Shown one piece after another: positions 33,600 to 42,044 of a stretch of DNA of 64,000 nucleotides. This stretch comes from Niallia sp. Man26 (GTDB taxonomy: Bacteria > Bacillota > Bacilli > Bacillales > Cytobacillaceae). The translations under genes and the position numbers were made by a program. The notes under the pieces are model-generated. The model searched no databases. It had not been told where the DNA came from and was given only the letters and a program-made list of their open reading frames with translations. The stretch is taken from the NCBI RefSeq assembly GCF_022049065.2, contig NZ_CP095743.1, forward strand, positions 511,001 through 575,000. Reading direction: 5' to 3'. Position 1 is the stretch's first letter. Every line of letters starts with the position of its first letter.

Positions 33600-33722
33600 C
33601 AATCACATAAAGCAAATCAGACCCTGCTTTCGTAAAATAATTTGCGATTGTAGGGTTTATTTTAAGTATTGTTTCACTAACAAAATGCCTAATTAACCAT
33701 GTATTTAATTAAACAGAGTAAT

Positions 33723-33762
33723 AATACAGACTTTTTCACTTTTGTGTGAAAAAGTCTGTATT
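33723..33762. repeat. 17-bp perfect inverted repeat
   Basis: AATACAGACTTTTTCAC and its complement separated by six bases, between rlmD and the sorbitol operon. It lacks a long T-run; it could end the rlmD transcript or be an upstream regulatory hairpin. Confidence 0.6.
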
Positions 33763-33801
33763 AAATTATTTTAGTATTCCTCCTATACTGAAATCAGTGA
33801 T

Positions 33802-33815
33802 AGAAAGTGCTTTCA
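33802..33815. promoter_or_regulatory. cre site before the sorbitol operon
   Basis: AGAAAGTGCTTTCA, symmetrical, 12 of 14 to the cre consensus, 13 bases past a TATACT box (33784-33789) and before the first ribosome site. Placement predicts CcpA repression. Confidence 0.6.
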
Positions 33816-33843
33816 AAACACAAATGTGGAGGAGGAATTACTA

Positions 33844-34644
33844 ATGAGTGATACATGGTTAAATTTAAAAGGAAAAGTTGCGATTGTAACAGGCGGTGCC
33901 TCTGGTATTGGTTTGGAAATTACGAAGGGACTTTTAAATAATGGAGTTAAAGTTGTAGTTGCAGATTTAAATGCAGAAGAAGGAGCTAGAGAAGATGGTT
34001 CTTATTTTCTAAAATGTGATGTGACAAATAAAGAAAGTGTTGATAACACTGTTTCTAAAACAGTTGAAATGTTTGGCACTGTAGATATCTTAGTAAATAA
34101 TGCTGGTGTTAACTTGCCAAGATTGTTAGTGGATGATAAAGGGGAAAGACCGGAGTATGAATTGAGCGAGGGTGATTTTGACTTTATGGTAGCAGTAAAT
34201 CAAAAAGGTCCTTATCTTTTTGCTCAAGCTGCTGCTAAGGAAATGTTAAAGCAAAAGAAAGGTGTCATTATTAACGTTTCGTCTGAAGCTGGTCAAGAAG
34301 GTTCTGCTGGGCAAAGCTGTTACTCTGCTACAAAAGGTGCCGTTATTTCTTTCACTCGTGCATGGGCAAAGGAACTTGGAAAGTTTAATATCCGAGTTGT
34401 TGGTATTGCTCCCGGTATCATTGAAACAACAGGTTTAAGAACAGATGCTTATAATGAAGCGTTAGCATACACTCGCGGCGTTACTGTAGATGGATTATCC
34501 ACAGATTACAGCAAATCCATTCCTCTTGGAAGAGAAGGCAAACTAACAGAGATTGGCGATTTGGTAACCTATTTAGCTTCCGATCGTTCCAGCTATATCA
34601 CGGGTACAACATTGAATATTTCAGGAGGAAAATCTAGAGGTTAA
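33844..34644 (+). CDS. srlD: Sorbitol-6-phosphate 2-dehydrogenase (SDR)
   Basis: 266 residues of the short-chain dehydrogenase fold: NAD-binding TGGASGIG near residue 17, NNAG at about 87, and catalytic Ser...YSATK (Tyr near 161). The RVVGIAPGIIETTGLRTDAY and GLSTDYSKSIPLGREGK stretches fit sorbitol-6-phosphate dehydrogenases. It oxidises sorbitol 6-phosphate to fructose 6-phosphate. ATG at 33844 follows GGAGGAGGA; the frame begins earlier but inside that site. First gene of the operon, behind a cre site. Confidence 0.88.
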   Translation: MSDTWLNLKGKVAIVTGGASGIGLEITKGLLNNGVKVVVADLNAEEGAREDGSYFLKCDVTNKESVDNTVSKTVEMFGTVDILVNNAGVNLPRLLVDDKGERPEYELSEGDFDFMVAVNQKGPYLFAQAAAKEMLKQKKGVIINVSSEAGQEGSAGQSCYSATKGAVISFTRAWAKELGKFNIRVVGIAPGIIETTGLRTDAYNEALAYTRGVTVDGLSTDYSKSIPLGREGKLTEIGDLVTYLASDRSSYITGTTLNISGGKSRG

Positions 34645-34754
34645 CAGTGAAGTCAGAATGCCTTTAATGATTGTTTAAAACGAGGTTGACTGTCATTCAC
34701 TTTAAGTTTTTCTAACCTGCTGTTTTGGCATTCATTTAGCAAAGAGGTGGTAGA

Positions 34755-36686
34755 ATGTCTGACTTTACATTAGAGGATAAAGTAATTCAGATTATAGAAT
34801 TATCGCAACAAAGAGACTATAGCTCTTTAGAGTTTTTAGCAGAAGCTTTAGGAGTAGGAACTAGATCTGTCCGAAACTATATCAAGAAGGTAAATGAGGA
34901 ATTAGAGGGCATTGCATGTCTTGATAACAAAAGAGGCAAAGGCTTCTGGTTATCCATACAAGATCAATCTAGCTTTGACCTTCTAATGAATCACATCAGC
35001 TCTAAAAAAAATTTAATGGATTCATCGAAGCGCCGTATAGCTTATATCATTGAAAGGCTTATTAATAATGAGGTCATAATCACTTTAGATGAGCTGGCTT
35101 ACGAGATGAATATAAGCCGAACCACACTCGTAAATGAATTGAAAAAAGCTTCTGTATCGTTGGAAGCCTATAATCTTAAAATTCATGGTAAACCAAATAC
35201 AGGAATTAGCTTAGATGGTGTCGAGCTGGATATTCGCTTTTTTATCATCAATAATGTCTTTGAAATGATTTACAGGTCCTATCCATTAGATCAAGACATC
35301 GAAGAAGAAATAACAACAATTGCTGCCCGCCACGATTTCGAATCTAGTACACAAAAGCGATTGATGGAATTTGTAATAGTAATGCTCGATCGACTGTTGA
35401 AAAATCAACCATTAAAAAAAGTAAAGGACAGTCATTTAAAGCTCAAGCATACGCATGATTATCAAATCGGTTTAGAGATTGCCGCCGTCATTGAAAAATG
35501 TCTTCCAATCACAATCCCGGAAAGTGAGATAATTTTCATTACTATTCCAATCGCGGGGAGAAGGACGCCAACAAATAATCGCTCAATAGAAAATATTGCA
35601 ATACCAGGTGAGATTAAGAGATTACTAGAGTTAATTGTCGAAAATATTGGCTTCAAAAAAGATATTATCGAAGAAAATGAATCATTCTTTATCGATTTGC
35701 AATATCATTTAACATTTATGATTAACCGATTAATGTTTGGTTTGCGAATAGAAAATCCGATGTTAATGGATGTCAAAGAAAAGTATCCAGTAGCTTTTCA
35801 AATGGCAAAGATTGCAGGGGACATCATTAACAAGGAATATGATTTAGATGTTTCAGATGATGAACTCGGTTACATCGCTTTCTATTTTGGGGTGTTCATT
35901 TCGCAGAGTGAAGTGAAGGTTAAAAGCATTAGAAAAGCAGCAGTTATCTGTGGAACAGGAAGAGGAACAGCTAAGCTAGTCTCCAATCAGCTGCAGCGCA
36001 TCCTCAATAAAGAGACAGAATTAAAACTTTTCTCAGAAACAGAGGTAACAAAAGAACTTCTAAATGAGTTTGATATTATCTTTTCTACAGTAAAACTTTC
36101 TATTCAAACTAGCAAACCGGTTATTTTGATAAATGAAATCTTTGATGAACAAGCTATTTCTCGAAAAATAGACGAAGTAGCATATATGCAAGCGTTTAGG
36201 ATAAAGGCTGATTCTAATTCGCATTCATCCATTTTAAATCATTTAATAAGCAAAGAAAGCTTCTTCCTTTTAAATAGTAAGGTTGATTATCATGATAACT
36301 TATACACGATGGTGGATGAACTGGTTAAGACCGGACACTTGGATCATGAGTTCATAAACCGACTTAAGGAAAGAGAGAAAAAAGGATCAATGGTATTTGA
36401 TCGTTACATTGCAATACCACATACCTTTAATTATCAATCTGATCAAATTAAGCTGGCACTAGGAGTTTTCCCCGATACAGTAATCTCTGATGGAAAAGAT
36501 ATAAAACTTATGTTCTTATTAGGCATTCCAGAACAACAATCTGAAATGACCGAACATCAGCTAGTGAGTGTTTATGATGAAATTATTCGAATAGCAAATG
36601 ACGAAAAGGTGATAAACCAGCTAGCTAGTGCAGCAAATTATGAGGATGTATCAGAATGTTTAAAAAAGATTAGTAAGTTTAGTTAA
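34755..36686 (+). CDS. gutR: PRD-containing transcription activator of the sorbitol operon
   Basis: 643 residues in MtlR/LicR layout: HTH_11 (about 5-65, SLEFLAEALGVGTRSVRNYI), second Mga-type HTH (about 85-145), PRD1 (about 190-280), PRD2 (about 300-400), an EIIB-like domain with CGTGRGTA (about 402), and an EIIA-like domain with IPHTF (about 553). Such proteins sense sugar through PTS phosphorylation. PRD2 reads GYIAFYF, so the histidine usual in the second half of a PRD is tyrosine. The symbol rests on context. ATG follows AGAGGTGG. Confidence 0.82.
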   Translation: MSDFTLEDKVIQIIELSQQRDYSSLEFLAEALGVGTRSVRNYIKKVNEELEGIACLDNKRGKGFWLSIQDQSSFDLLMNHISSKKNLMDSSKRRIAYIIERLINNEVIITLDELAYEMNISRTTLVNELKKASVSLEAYNLKIHGKPNTGISLDGVELDIRFFIINNVFEMIYRSYPLDQDIEEEITTIAARHDFESSTQKRLMEFVIVMLDRLLKNQPLKKVKDSHLKLKHTHDYQIGLEIAAVIEKCLPITIPESEIIFITIPIAGRRTPTNNRSIENIAIPGEIKRLLELIVENIGFKKDIIEENESFFIDLQYHLTFMINRLMFGLRIENPMLMDVKEKYPVAFQMAKIAGDIINKEYDLDVSDDELGYIAFYFGVFISQSEVKVKSIRKAAVICGTGRGTAKLVSNQLQRILNKETELKLFSETEVTKELLNEFDIIFSTVKLSIQTSKPVILINEIFDEQAISRKIDEVAYMQAFRIKADSNSHSSILNHLISKESFFLLNSKVDYHDNLYTMVDELVKTGHLDHEFINRLKEREKKGSMVFDRYIAIPHTFNYQSDQIKLALGVFPDTVISDGKDIKLMFLLGIPEQQSEMTEHQLVSVYDEIIRIANDEKVINQLASAANYEDVSECLKKISKFS

Positions 36687-36702
36687 TCGTTATGCAATAT
36701 TT

Positions 36703-36716
36703 TGTAAGCGTTTATC
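36703..36716. promoter_or_regulatory. Possible internal cre site
   Basis: TGTAAGCGTTTATC between the regulator and gutM, 12 of 14 to the cre consensus. It might act as a roadblock inside the operon. Confidence 0.3.
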
Positions 36717-36753
36717 TTTGCAGCTGGAGAATTTAATGAAAAGGGGTAAGGAA

Positions 36754-37179
36754 ATGTTTTTAGGATTTATTATATTGATTGGTATTGCATGGCTGTTACA
36801 AAGTATTTTTGGTTTTCTACAAATTAAACATTTCAATAGGAAGTATAGTGAATTAAGGCGCTTAGGCCGTGTAGCTATTGGCAAAAAAACCGGTATGTTC
36901 AGAGCAGGAACGGTTGTTATGTTCGCCATTGATAAGCGAAATAACATTATAAAAGCCGCTAAAATGCAAGGAGTTACGGTGTTTTCCCGAGTGCGAGAAC
37001 TAAAAGGGTTTGAAGGGAAAAATCTATTGAAAATTTCAGATGGAGATTATAAAGGTATAAACAAATTAACAAAGTATGCAATAGAAGATGCTTTAAAAAG
37101 CTACGATGTTATTTCTAAAGGCGGAGAGTTAAGAGTTAAAAAAGGCTGGATTGATTATCTAATTCCTAAAAAAAGCTGA
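36754..37179 (+). CDS. gutM: Glucitol operon accessory regulator GutM
   Basis: 141 residues. One hydrophobic N-terminal segment (MFLGFIILIGIAWLLQSIFG) is followed by QIKHFNRKYSELRRLGRVAI and a domain with GKKTGMFRAGTVVMFAIDK, as in E. coli GutM. It is an activator-type accessory protein of glucitol operons, though its mechanism is unclear and the membrane helix suggests it works at the membrane. The ATG at 36754 gives the family N-terminus; upstream starts at 36718 and 36736 are possible. It precedes the PTS genes. Confidence 0.82.
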   Translation: MFLGFIILIGIAWLLQSIFGFLQIKHFNRKYSELRRLGRVAIGKKTGMFRAGTVVMFAIDKRNNIIKAAKMQGVTVFSRVRELKGFEGKNLLKISDGDYKGINKLTKYAIEDALKSYDVISKGGELRVKKGWIDYLIPKKS

Positions 37180-37200
37180 CAGAAAAGGAGAGATTAGTAT

Positions 37201-37746
37201 ATGGATATCTTAATTAAAGGCGCAGAGAAATTTATGGACTTGTTCCGGCATGGGGGCGAGACATTTATAGGAATGGTAACAGATATTGTTCCTTTGTTAA
37301 TCATGCTGCTGGTTGCGATGAATGCACTTGTCCGTTTGGTTGGGGAAGAAAGGGTGGAGAAGCTGGCAAGAAAGTCTGCGAAAAACCCATTTACCCGCTA
37401 TTTTATCTTACCGATCATCGGTACATTTATTTTAGCTAATCCAATGACATTATCATTAGGCAAGTTCTTGCCTGAAAAATATAAGCCAAGCTATTACGCA
37501 GCTGCTTCCTATTCATGCCACACTCATAACGGGTTATTCCCGCATGTTAACCCAGGAGAATTATTTGTTTTCTTAGGTGTTGCAGCAGGGATTACGGCAC
37601 TAGGTTTTGATACTGCAGAATTAGCTCTTCGTTATTTCCTAGTTGGGATTGTAACGAACTTCTTGCGAGGCTGGATCACAGATTATATGACAGCCTATGT
37701 AGCTAAACAACAAAATGTAAAATTAAAAGATACTGTTAAACTATAA
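37201..37746 (+). CDS. srlA: PTS glucitol/sorbitol transporter, EIIC subunit
   Basis: 181 residues, mainly membrane helices: ETFIGMVTDIVPLLIMLLVA, PFTRYFILPIIGTFILANPM and CHTHNGLFPHVNPGELFVFL. It is the EIIC2 part of the sorbitol permease and works with SrlE and SrlB to import sorbitol as sorbitol 6-phosphate. Start ATG follows AAAGGAGAG. 19 bases separate it from srlE. Confidence 0.92.
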   Translation: MDILIKGAEKFMDLFRHGGETFIGMVTDIVPLLIMLLVAMNALVRLVGEERVEKLARKSAKNPFTRYFILPIIGTFILANPMTLSLGKFLPEKYKPSYYAAASYSCHTHNGLFPHVNPGELFVFLGVAAGITALGFDTAELALRYFLVGIVTNFLRGWITDYMTAYVAKQQNVKLKDTVKL

Positions 37747-37765
37747 TAAATGGTGGTGAAGGAAA

Positions 37766-38767
37766 ATGAAAACATATCAAGCTATTAAAATATCAAAAGG
37801 TTCAGGCGGATTTGGCGGACCATTAGTCATTACACCAACAGAAGAAAAAAATAAGGTTGTGTATATTACAGGTGGCGAAAAACCTGATATTGCAGATAAA
37901 ATTGCTGAATTAACTGGTTGTGAATTAGTGAATGGTTTTAAAACAAGTGTTCCTGAAACAGAAATGGCATGTGTCATTATTGATTGCGGCGGAACATTGC
38001 GTTGTGGTTTATACCCGCAAAAACGCATACCAACAATTAATATAATGCCTACAGGTCAAAGTGGTCCATTGGCGAAACATATTACGGAAGACATCTATGT
38101 GTCAGGTGTAAAAAAAGATAATATCCAGCTTGCAGACGGGGAAGTGCTGCAAAACACAGCGAATACTCCTGCTGAGAAAACGGAAGAAAAAGAATATAAA
38201 TATGATTCCAGCAAAAAAATTAGTGAGCAACAGAAACCAAAAGGTTTAATGGCAAGAGTTGGCATGGGAATGGGGAATATCACAAGTGTTTTCTATCAAG
38301 CAGGCCGAGATGCAATTGATACCGTAATTAAAACGATCCTTCCATTTATGGCCTTTGTTGCCATGCTAATTGGAATTATCTTAGAAACAGGCATTGGCGA
38401 TCTTTTTGCAAGTATTTTATCACCATTTATCGGTAATGTTTGGGGATTGATGGCGATAGCACTTGTTTGTTCCTTCCCGCTGTTATCACCATTTTTAGGA
38501 CCTGGTGCTGTTATTGCTCAAGTAGTAGGAACGCTAATTGGTGTAGAAATCGGTAAAGGCAATATTCCACCACACTTAGCACTTCCTGCATTATTTGCAA
38601 TCAATTCACAAGCTGCAGCCGACTTTGTTCCCGTAGGGTTAGGATTAGCTGAGGCAGAGCCTGAGACAGTGGAAGTCGGAGTGCCGGCTGTGCTGTATGG
38701 CAGGTTTTTGACAGGAGCGCCAACCGTTTTTATCGCTTGGCTTGCTAGTTTTGGACTTTATGAATAA
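37766..38767 (+). CDS. srlE: PTS glucitol/sorbitol transporter, EIIBC subunit
   Basis: 333 residues. The cytoplasmic EIIB half (about 1-120) carries the phosphocysteine in [11 protein letters not shown] (Cys74) and [20 protein letters not shown]. The C-terminal half (about 170-333) has four to five helices with [20 protein letters not shown] and [20 protein letters not shown]. It passes phosphate to the incoming sugar. ATG follows GGTGGTGAAGGA. Confidence 0.93.
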   Translation: MKTYQAIKISKGSGGFGGPLVITPTEEKNKVVYITGGEKPDIADKIAELTGCELVNGFKTSVPETEMACVIIDCGGTLRCGLYPQKRIPTINIMPTGQSGPLAKHITEDIYVSGVKKDNIQLADGEVLQNTANTPAEKTEEKEYKYDSSKKISEQQKPKGLMARVGMGMGNITSVFYQAGRDAIDTVIKTILPFMAFVAMLIGIILETGIGDLFASILSPFIGNVWGLMAIALVCSFPLLSPFLGPGAVIAQVVGTLIGVEIGKGNIPPHLALPALFAINSQAAADFVPVGLGLAEAEPETVEVGVPAVLYGRFLTGAPTVFIAWLASFGLYE

Positions 38768-38827
38768 CCATATAACAACACAGTTTGAATAGCACAAAAA
38801 ATTTTAGAGTAAAAGGAGTAAAAAACC

Positions 38828-39187
38828 ATGCAAAAGAAATATGAAACAGTCATTAATAAAATAGGTCCTTCAGTATCCGCATTTCTTGGCGACAAAATGT
38901 TGATTCTTTTTGGAGAAAATGCACCAGCAGAACTTGCTGATTATTGCTTATCCATTACGGTAAATAATATTGACAATGAAATAAAAGCAGGAGATACACT
39001 TCAACTAGGGGATAAAAACTATATAATTACATCGGTCGGAGATGCTGTGGAAAAAAACCTGACAGCCCTAGGACATATCACTCTCAAATTTGATGGATCG
39101 GAGAATCCAGAATTACCAGGAACGCTATATTTAGAAGACAGTGAAATAGCTGATGTGAAGCAAGGCGACATCATCCGAATATATTAA
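38828..39187 (+). CDS. srlB: PTS glucitol/sorbitol EIIA subunit, phosphohistidine missing
   Basis: 119 residues, the family length, with INKIGPSVSAFLGDKMLILF, ENAPAEL and ALGHITLKFDGSENPELPGT as in other SrlB proteins. It should accept phosphate from HPr. In E. coli the active histidine is His43 in EEYCFIHCHG; the matching stretch here is ADYCLSITVNN, with no histidine. The only histidine left is in the LGHITL motif. So it may be inactive or use another site. ATG follows AAAGGAG. Confidence 0.88.
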   Translation: MQKKYETVINKIGPSVSAFLGDKMLILFGENAPAELADYCLSITVNNIDNEIKAGDTLQLGDKNYIITSVGDAVEKNLTALGHITLKFDGSENPELPGTLYLEDSEIADVKQGDIIRIY

Positions 39188-39209
39188 TTATTTTTTGTCA
39201 GTAAAGTTT

Positions 39210-39272
39210 ATAGCTTAACATTTCTAGGTAATCAGATAAATGGTCGTCGGAAGTTAAGCTATTTTATTTTTT
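39210..39272 (+). terminator. Terminator-like hairpin inside the operon
   Basis: ATAGCTTAAC/GTTAAGCTAT stem with a 33-base loop, then TTTATTTTTT. It could lower expression of the next two genes. Confidence 0.55.
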
Positions 39273-39290
39273 CCTAAAGGGAGTGGAAAT

Positions 39291-39962
39291 ATGAAACTAT
39301 TCATTGATTCTGCAGACATAAACAAAATTAAAATGCTTACTGAATACTATTCTATTGACGGCGTAACCACAAACCCAAGTATTATCGTTAAAGAAGGCAA
39401 ACCTTTTTTACCTTTACTAAAAGAAATCCAAAGCAGTCTAGGCGTAGAGAAGGAACTTTTTGTGCAAACAATTGCTGACAAGGCAGAAAACATAGTGGAA
39501 GAAGCAAAGTACATTCAGAAGTCATTACAAGGGAATATAGTAATCAAGATACCTGTGACAAGCGAAGGCTTAAAAGCAATTAAATTGTTGAGCGGCATTG
39601 GAATTCGGACATTAGCAACAACAGTTTATACTCCCTTAAATGCATACTTAGCTGCCAAAGCAGGTGCAAACTATGTAGCTCCATATGTGAACCGAATTGA
39701 TAACTTGACAGGCAACGGTATCCAAGTTGTCAAAGATATAGTAGAAATATTCGTAAAATCTAATTTTAATTGTGAAGTATTAGCAGCAAGTTTTAAAAAT
39801 ACCCAACAAGTACTAGAGGTTTGCCTAGCAGGAGCACATGGGGTTACAGCTTCTCCAGACATTATTGAAGCATTTCTTAAAGTTCCATCTATTAAAGAGA
39901 ATGTAGAAACATTCAGTAGAGAATGGTATGAATTATACGGAAATAAAAGCCTTTTGGATTAA
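39291..39962 (+). CDS. Fructose-6-phosphate aldolase / transaldolase-like (TalC group)
   Basis: 223 residues, the size of FSA/TalC proteins. Motifs: MKLFIDSADINKIK, GVTTNPSIIVKEG and the Schiff-base lysine Lys86 in IVIKIPVTSEGLKA. The group includes fructose-6-phosphate aldolases, which split fructose 6-phosphate to dihydroxyacetone and glyceraldehyde 3-phosphate, and short transaldolases. Behind the sorbitol genes it would use the product of SrlD, which favours the aldolase reading, but the two cannot be told apart safely. ATG follows AAAGGGAGTGG. Confidence 0.82.
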   Translation: MKLFIDSADINKIKMLTEYYSIDGVTTNPSIIVKEGKPFLPLLKEIQSSLGVEKELFVQTIADKAENIVEEAKYIQKSLQGNIVIKIPVTSEGLKAIKLLSGIGIRTLATTVYTPLNAYLAAKAGANYVAPYVNRIDNLTGNGIQVVKDIVEIFVKSNFNCEVLAASFKNTQQVLEVCLAGAHGVTASPDIIEAFLKVPSIKENVETFSREWYELYGNKSLLD

Positions 39963-39982
39963 GTGGAAAGAAGGGGAAGCAG

Positions 39983-40657
39983 ATGATAAAAGCGATTGTT
40001 TTTGATTTTGACGGATTAACGATTGATACAGAATACGCTTTATATGAAAGTTTTTGTGATATTTTAGAAATGGAACCAGGAAAACTGCCAATAAGTGAAT
40101 ATGCTGTCCATATTGGCACTGATTCTAGCAGCCTTTATAATTTTATCCTAAGCCAATCGAATGGGCTTTTAACAAGAGACGAAATCATCGAAAAATCAGC
40201 TGTTTTACATAAAGCAAAATTGAGTAAGCCTTTTGCACGAGATGGAATCGAGGATTATTTGAAAGCAGCTAAAGAGCTAGGGTTAAAGATTGGCTTGGCA
40301 TCAAGCTCTTATAGGGATTGGGTTGAACATTTTTTAAAGGAGTTGAACATCCTTCATTATTTTGATGTTATTCAAACAAGAGATGATGTCAAAAAAGTGA
40401 AGCCAGATCCAGAGCTTTATAAAAATACAATCAAGCTTTTAGGAGTTAATCCGCAAGAAGCAATAGCATTTGAAGATTCAGCTAATGGTTCTAAAGCTGC
40501 ACTTGCAGCCGGTCTAAACTGTGTAGTAGTTCCAAATAAAATTACAGAGCATCTTCCATTCGAGAATTATCATTTGAAATTAGCGAGTATGGCAGATAGA
40601 TCACTGCAAGAAGTGATAGAGAGTATGGAGAAATCTGTTAACTTGCTAGAGAAGTAA
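39983..40657 (+). CDS. HAD phosphatase, beta-phosphoglucomutase-like
   Basis: 224 residues with all HAD motifs: FDFDGLTIDTE (nucleophile Asp9; the second position is Asp11), SSS at about 109, KKVKPDPELY with the lysine near 139, and AFEDSANGSKAA near 163. Cap domain type C1. It is close to YhcW/PgmB-type sugar-phosphate phosphatases; the substrate is unknown, though its place after the sorbitol genes suggests a sugar phosphate. ATG follows AGGGGAAG. Last gene of the operon. Confidence 0.82.
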   Translation: MIKAIVFDFDGLTIDTEYALYESFCDILEMEPGKLPISEYAVHIGTDSSSLYNFILSQSNGLLTRDEIIEKSAVLHKAKLSKPFARDGIEDYLKAAKELGLKIGLASSSYRDWVEHFLKELNILHYFDVIQTRDDVKKVKPDPELYKNTIKLLGVNPQEAIAFEDSANGSKAALAAGLNCVVVPNKITEHLPFENYHLKLASMADRSLQEVIESMEKSVNLLEK

Positions 40658-40712
40658 AAAGACGACACTTTCAGTTATGATAAGATAATGTTTTTACAAT
40701 TAATAATGATAA

Positions 40713-40766
40713 AAAAATAGACCAACACCTGTAAAAGCTTTGCAGGGGTTGTGTCTATTTTTTTTT
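40713..40766 (+). terminator. Terminator of the sorbitol operon
   Basis: AAATAGAC/GTCTATTT outer stem with inner AACACCTG/CAGGGGTT pairing and nine T residues. Confidence 0.85.
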
Positions 40767-40811
40767 CCAAAAGTGAAGTTTAAGTGAATTATAATTCCAT
40801 GTAATTAAAAT

Positions 40812-40847
40812 AATAGCCAGCTCCACAAAAACGAGGAACTGACTATT
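40812..40847 (-). terminator. Terminator of the 40860 dehydrogenase
   Basis: AATAGcCAGcTCC/GGAaCTGaCTATT imperfect stem just past the stop on the minus strand, followed by ATTTT. Confidence 0.65.
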
Positions 40848-40859
40848 TCTCTATTTAAA

Positions 40860-41630
40860 TCACAAAGCCCCCATACCACCATCAACCCGATACTGCACAC
40901 CTGTAATAAACGCACTTTCATCCGAAGCAAGGAATAGAACGAGATTGGAGATGTCCTCGGATTCTCCGTATCTTCCTAATGGAATTGATTTTTCCATGTC
41001 TGCTTTCGCTGCTTCAGCTTGTCCTGGTGCGAAGCCTTCTTCTAATGAGCGCATCATTCTTGTGTTCACTGGGGACGGGTGAACGGAATTGACACGTACT
41101 TTGTATGGAGCAACTTCTACTGCAGTGGCTTTTGTTAGGCCGACGACTGCGTGTTTAGATGCAATATAAGGTGTTACGTTCGGGCTGCCGCTTAGTCCGG
41201 CTACAGAAGAAGTATTGATAACACTTCCGCTTCCTTGTTCCTTCATGACGGCTAACACATGTTTTAGTCCTAAGAATACGCCGCGAACGTTAACGGCAAG
41301 AACTTTGTCTAAGTCTTCTACTTTTTGTTCTGTGATTGGAGCTACTTTACCTTCGATTCCTGCGTTGTTAAAGAAGACATCTATTCTGCCGAACTTCTCG
41401 ACAGTTTTCTTTACATAGTTTTTCACATCTTCCTCTTGGGATACGTCTGCTTGTATAACGATAACTTCTCCGAAGGCTTCTAATTCTGCTTTTGCCTGAT
41501 TAAGAGGTTCTTGAAATAAATCTACTAGAACTACTTTGGCACCTTCCTCTAAAAAACGTTTTGCTGTTACTTTCCCAATTCCGCCTGCTCCTCCAGTAAT
41601 AAGGGCTACTTTGTTCGCTAATCTTGACAA
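40860..41630 (-). CDS. Short-chain dehydrogenase/reductase
   Basis: 256 residues: TGGAGGIG (about 13), NNAG (about 90), catalytic serine in INTSSVAG and YIASK (about 156), and the C-terminal GVQYRVDGGMGAL. Typical NAD(P)-dependent classical SDR like glucose 1-dehydrogenase or 3-oxoacyl reductase relatives; the substrate is not clear. ATG at 41630 follows GGAGGTT on the minus strand. A weak cre-like TGTAAGCGTTATTT (41650-41663) lies 20 bases upstream. It is monocistronic and divergent from nirB. Confidence 0.8.
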   Translation of the reverse strand: MSRLANKVALITGGAGGIGKVTAKRFLEEGAKVVLVDLFQEPLNQAKAELEAFGEVIVIQADVSQEEDVKNYVKKTVEKFGRIDVFFNNAGIEGKVAPITEQKVEDLDKVLAVNVRGVFLGLKHVLAVMKEQGSGSVINTSSVAGLSGSPNVTPYIASKHAVVGLTKATAVEVAPYKVRVNSVHPSPVNTRMMRSLEEGFAPGQAEAAKADMEKSIPLGRYGESEDISNLVLFLASDESAFITGVQYRVDGGMGAL

Positions 41631-41663
41631 AATGATAACCTCCTCTAAAAAATAACGCTTACA

Positions 41664-41987
41664 ATTTGCTGCGCTAAATATTGTGACAATTGTGTGAATA
41701 ATAAACCTCTATTTATTATAGGCTAACATGGCGCAAGATTTCTAATGAAAAGCCTTATTTCAATAGTGTTTAAAGGCTTTTTCGGCGTTGGAAATTTTTA
41801 TTAGGTTAACGGTATGAAAGTAGTTGTCATAAAATCGTCGAATTTTTAAGTCTTTTCTACCTAATGAAGCAGATATAATGGAACTATAAAAGATGCATTT
41901 CCACTACTTCTTTATAAGGTTTTGTATTTAGGGGGGAATATTCAATATAGTTTTGAAAACTTATAGTTTAAGTGTAACAACTATATA
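41664..41987. other. Long gap between the dehydrogenase and nirB
   Basis: No gene recognised. It holds TGTGACAATTGTGTGA (41692 region), a direct repeat of the TGTGA half site, a TATAAT box near 41873 and AGGGGGG near 41930 with no sensible frame behind it. Confidence 0.4.
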
Positions 41988-42003
41988 TGTGATTTATTTC
42001 ACA
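41988..42003. promoter_or_regulatory. Fnr/Rex-type palindrome before nirB
   Basis: TGTGATTTATTTCACA: TGTGA-N6-TCACA, a perfect Fnr-type site, and followed by A so also close to the Rex pattern TTGTGA-N6-TCACAA. It lies 42 bases before the start codon, so it may work as a repressor site rather than a -41.5 activator site. Confidence 0.65.
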
Positions 42004-42044
42004 ATCATATCGATTTTCTAGTCCTTATCTTGGAGGGGAAGACA

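Noticed and set aside
41953..42021. 22-codon hydrophobic frame before nirB
   Set aside because: Its only ribosome-like site is 16 bases away and it runs through the Fnr/Rex palindrome.
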